Source of the DNA: JAVBKX01 sp031553835
GTDB taxonomy: Bacteria > Bacteroidota > Bacteroidia > Bacteroidales > Azobacteroidaceae
DNA: 8,029 bases
Direction: 5' to 3'
NCBI GenBank assembly: GCA_031553835.1
Contig: JAVBKX010000053.1
Span: forward strand, 1 to 8,029
Part shown: piece after piece, positions 6,611-8,029 of the stretch
How positions within the stretch are numbered: the stretch's first letter is position 1
Layout: the number at the start of each line of letters is the position of its first letter
Made by a program: the position numbers and the translations under genes
Notes under the pieces: model-generated
What the model saw: only the letters and a program-made list of their open reading frames with translations
The model's database searches: none
Told to the model about the DNA's origin: nothing

Positions 6611-6692
6611 AAAATATAACACGAATAATCCTCTTTTTTCAACTTTTTTTGTGCAAAAAACGTTTATATTCCTGAATAATAATCCATTATTT

Positions 6693-7760
6693 ATGAAGAA
6701 AAAAAATCACACAACGGTTCGAAATATACGAAATACGCTATCATCGAATCCTTTTTATACGGGACATATTCAAATTCCGACTCATATACAACTGATCCAA
6801 TACAATCACGGACAGTTTGAAGAACGACAAATAATGGACGACAAGAATTTGACCTCCTGCATTAAAACGGATTATGTAAACTGGATTCGCGTGACCGGCA
6901 TGACTGATCCGGAGCGTATTATTCAACTTACTAAAGAATTTGGTCTCAATGTGATGGATGCCAAAGACATCCTGACTACCCAACACATTATTTCGATCGA
7001 GGAATATGACGACAACATTTTCATAGTGTTACCTGCCACATATTACAATGCAAATCAGGAAGAAACTACCGAACATTTGGCGTTTATCCTCGGCAAAAAT
7101 TACCTGATCAGTTTTCAGGAAAGCAATTATCCGTTATTTGAAAATATTTTCAATAGTATAAAGGAAAATTCCTTACGGATCAATAATAAAAAGGCGGATT
7201 TTTTGTTGGCCTCCATGTTACATGAAGTCATTGGTTATTATAGCGATGCAGTGTCGCAATTAGAAGATGCACTGGAAGATATGGAAGATCAGTTATTAGA
7301 TACCAGCCGGATGCAAAACAATTCGATCACGACGATTCAAGCCAAACGACGGGAAATGATCAGACTCAGAAAGCTTTTGCTTCCTTTCAAGGAACAATTA
7401 GCCAAATTGCTTCGAGCCGACAATACTTTAATCAACGAACATGAAATTCCTTATTTCAAAGACATTTACGATGAATTATTGTACATTCTGCAAAATATCG
7501 AATCTTGCCGGGAAATTATGTCTTCCCTGGTCGATCTATACCTCAACAACAACGATTTAAAAATGAATATTGTCATGAAACAATTGACAGCTGTAGCGAC
7601 CATCTTTATTCCATTGACTTTTTTGGCAGGGGTTTGGGGTATGAATTTCAAAACCATGCCTGAATTAAGTTGGTCATACGGTTACCTTTATGCATGGGCA
7701 ATCATGTTATTCATTAGTATTCTCACCTGTTGGTGGCTCAAGAAGAAAAAATGGTTTTAA
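6693..7760 (+). CDS. corA: CorA-family magnesium/divalent-cation channel
   Basis: The product has 355 residues, the usual size for CorA. It forms a pentameric inner-membrane channel that takes up Mg2+, and often Co2+ or Ni2+. Residues 1-175 form the cytoplasmic alpha/beta domain (NWIRVTGM at 63-70; DAKDILTTQHIISIEEYDDN at 89-108). A long acidic stalk helix follows (SQLEDALEDMEDQLLDTSRM, 188-207). Two membrane helices lie at about 297-315 and 331-349, separated by the signature G316-M317-N318 and the periplasmic loop MPELSWSYGY. The C-terminus is basic and aromatic (KKKKWF), as usual for the family. The frame is open from a TTG at 6594, but the ATG at 6693 begins a basic N-terminus of normal length. 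The gene is divergent from the sigma operon, with 108 nt between the start codons, and shows no leader resembling an M-box riboswitch. I see no terminator directly after it. Confidence 0.95.
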   Translation: MKKKNHTTVRNIRNTLSSNPFYTGHIQIPTHIQLIQYNHGQFEERQIMDDKNLTSCIKTDYVNWIRVTGMTDPERIIQLTKEFGLNVMDAKDILTTQHIISIEEYDDNIFIVLPATYYNANQEETTEHLAFILGKNYLISFQESNYPLFENIFNSIKENSLRINNKKADFLLASMLHEVIGYYSDAVSQLEDALEDMEDQLLDTSRMQNNSITTIQAKRREMIRLRKLLLPFKEQLAKLLRADNTLINEHEIPYFKDIYDELLYILQNIESCREIMSSLVDLYLNNNDLKMNIVMKQLTAVATIFIPLTFLAGVWGMNFKTMPELSWSYGYLYAWAIMLFISILTCWWLKKKKWF

Positions 7761-7778
7761 ATATTTTGTCATATTTTT

Positions 7779-7809
7779 TTTGCATTTTACAGAAAGAATC
7801 TTACCTTTG
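7779..7809 (+). promoter_or_regulatory. Bacteroidetes primary-sigma promoter for tRNA-Val
   Basis: A -33 box TTTG at 7779-7782 is followed by a 19-nt spacer and the -7 box TACCTTTG at 7802-7809, an exact match to the TTTG-N19-TAnnTTTG consensus of Bacteroidetes housekeeping promoters. Transcription would begin at about 7815-7818, leaving a 5' leader of about 33 nt before the tRNA. It lies just after the corA stop codon, so the tRNA does not depend on corA transcription. Confidence 0.8.
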
Positions 7810-7849
7810 CATCGCTTTTGGGAGCAAGGGCAATAAAAAAAGAAAATTC

Positions 7850-7927
7850 GGGCGTTTAGCTCAGCTGGTTCAGAGCATCTGCCTTACAAGCAGAGGGTCG
7901 GCGGTTCGAATCCGTCAACGCCCACCA
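7850..7927 (+). tRNA. tRNA-Val (anticodon UAC) with encoded CCA
   Basis: This is a complete cloverleaf of 75 nt plus CCA. The acceptor stem GGGCGTT pairs with AACGCCC, and A7924 is the discriminator base. The D arm is GCTC...GAGC. The anticodon arm is TCTGC-CTTACAA-GCAGA, placing TAC at positions 34-36, which reads valine codons ending in A or G and possibly others by wobble. The variable loop is GGGTC, and the T arm is GGCGG-TTCGAAT-CCGTC with one G-T wobble. CCA is encoded at 7925-7927. It appears to be a single-tRNA transcription unit with its own promoter and terminator. Confidence 0.97.
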
Positions 7928-7944
7928 AGACATAAAATTGGTGG
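7922..7944 (+). repeat. Inverted repeat overlapping the tRNA-Val 3' end
   Basis: CCACCAA (7922-7928) and TTGGTGG (7938-7944) form a perfect 7-bp inverted repeat around a 9-nt loop. The left arm includes the last two acceptor-stem bases, the discriminator and the encoded CCA. In the precursor transcript this hairpin would compete with the top of the acceptor stem. It may affect 3' processing, or may simply be a coincidence of sequence. Confidence 0.5.
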
Positions 7945-7979
7945 AAGTCAATAAAAGACAGAAACTTCAATTAAAAGAC

Positions 7980-8020
7980 AAAAATCCTGTTAGTCAATAG
8001 ATTAACAGGATTTTTCTTTT
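7980..8020 (+). terminator. Strong intrinsic terminator for tRNA-Val
   Basis: AAAAATCCTGTTA (7980-7992) and TAACAGGATTTTT (8003-8015) form a perfect 13-bp stem around a 10-nt loop, followed by a T-rich tract (CTTTTTAT). The A-tract/T-tract arms mean it could also work from the opposite strand. It lies 52 nt after the encoded CCA. The trailer between them (7928-7979) carries the 8-bp direct repeat AAAAGACA at 7953-7960 and 7973-7980. Confidence 0.85.
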
Positions 8021-8029
8021 TATACGATG

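Noticed and set aside
6648..6672. Possible promoter for corA: TTTG at 6648-6651 and TATATTCC at 6665-6672
   Set aside because: The spacer is 13 nt where about 19 is expected, and the -7 box matches poorly.
6594..6692. A 33-codon N-terminal extension of CorA from a TTG
   Set aside because: It is low-complexity, overlaps the region likely to hold the divergent promoters, and would make the protein longer than usual; the ATG at 6693 gives the normal length.
7730..7954. A plus-strand frame of 74 codons across the tRNA
   Set aside because: It is a chance open frame through corA's end, the tRNA promoter and the tRNA gene.
7850..8029. tRNA-Val as an integration site for a mobile element
   Set aside because: No integrase gene and no repeated copy of the tRNA 3' end can be seen inside the window.

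Overview
The window looks like a chromosomal segment from an AT-rich member of the Bacteroidota, most likely Bacteroidales. The signs are a perfect Bacteroidetes-type promoter (TTTG, 19 bp, TAnnTTTG) in front of a tRNA, signal peptides that end in AQ or SQ, a TPR-sensor histidine kinase paired with a LytTR regulator, and an ECF sigma factor followed by a small single-pass membrane protein. The genus cannot be read from the sequence.

Layout from left to right. Positions 1-259 hold nothing I can assign. Positions 260-2848 (minus strand) are a two-gene operon: a TPR/LytS-type sensor kinase followed 12 nt later by its LytTR response regulator. An intergenic gap of 274 nt (2849-3122) carries a degenerate CGGAT-type dispersed repeat (2998-3074). 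A plus-strand gene (3123-4247) encodes an exported von Willebrand factor A (vWA) domain protein, probably a lipoprotein. A roughly 70-bp imperfect palindrome (4245-4315) separates it from the next operon, and its two ends supply the stop codons of both converging genes. Positions 4313-6584 (minus strand) are a tight four-gene operon, in transcription order: ECF sigma factor, single-pass membrane protein (candidate anti-sigma factor), small exported protein of unknown function, outer-membrane beta-barrel protein; the gaps are 17, 18 and 2 nt. Divergent from it is corA, a magnesium/divalent-cation channel (6693-7760). The right end carries a self-contained tRNA-Val(UAC) unit with its own promoter, encoded CCA and a strong terminator.

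Two regulatory systems that probably sense envelope state lie side by side here: a two-component system and a sigma/anti-sigma operon that carries its own periplasmic and outer-membrane products. The vWA gene sits between them, bracketed by two unrelated dispersed-type repeats. The sigma operon is the best candidate for a poorly described system: sigma factor, inner-membrane partner, periplasmic protein and outer-membrane protein would span the whole envelope. That functional reading is inferred from gene order and topology. Several long frames begin upstream of the likely real starts (the kinase, CorA, the sigma factor); I trimmed these using signal peptides, ATG codons and family architecture.
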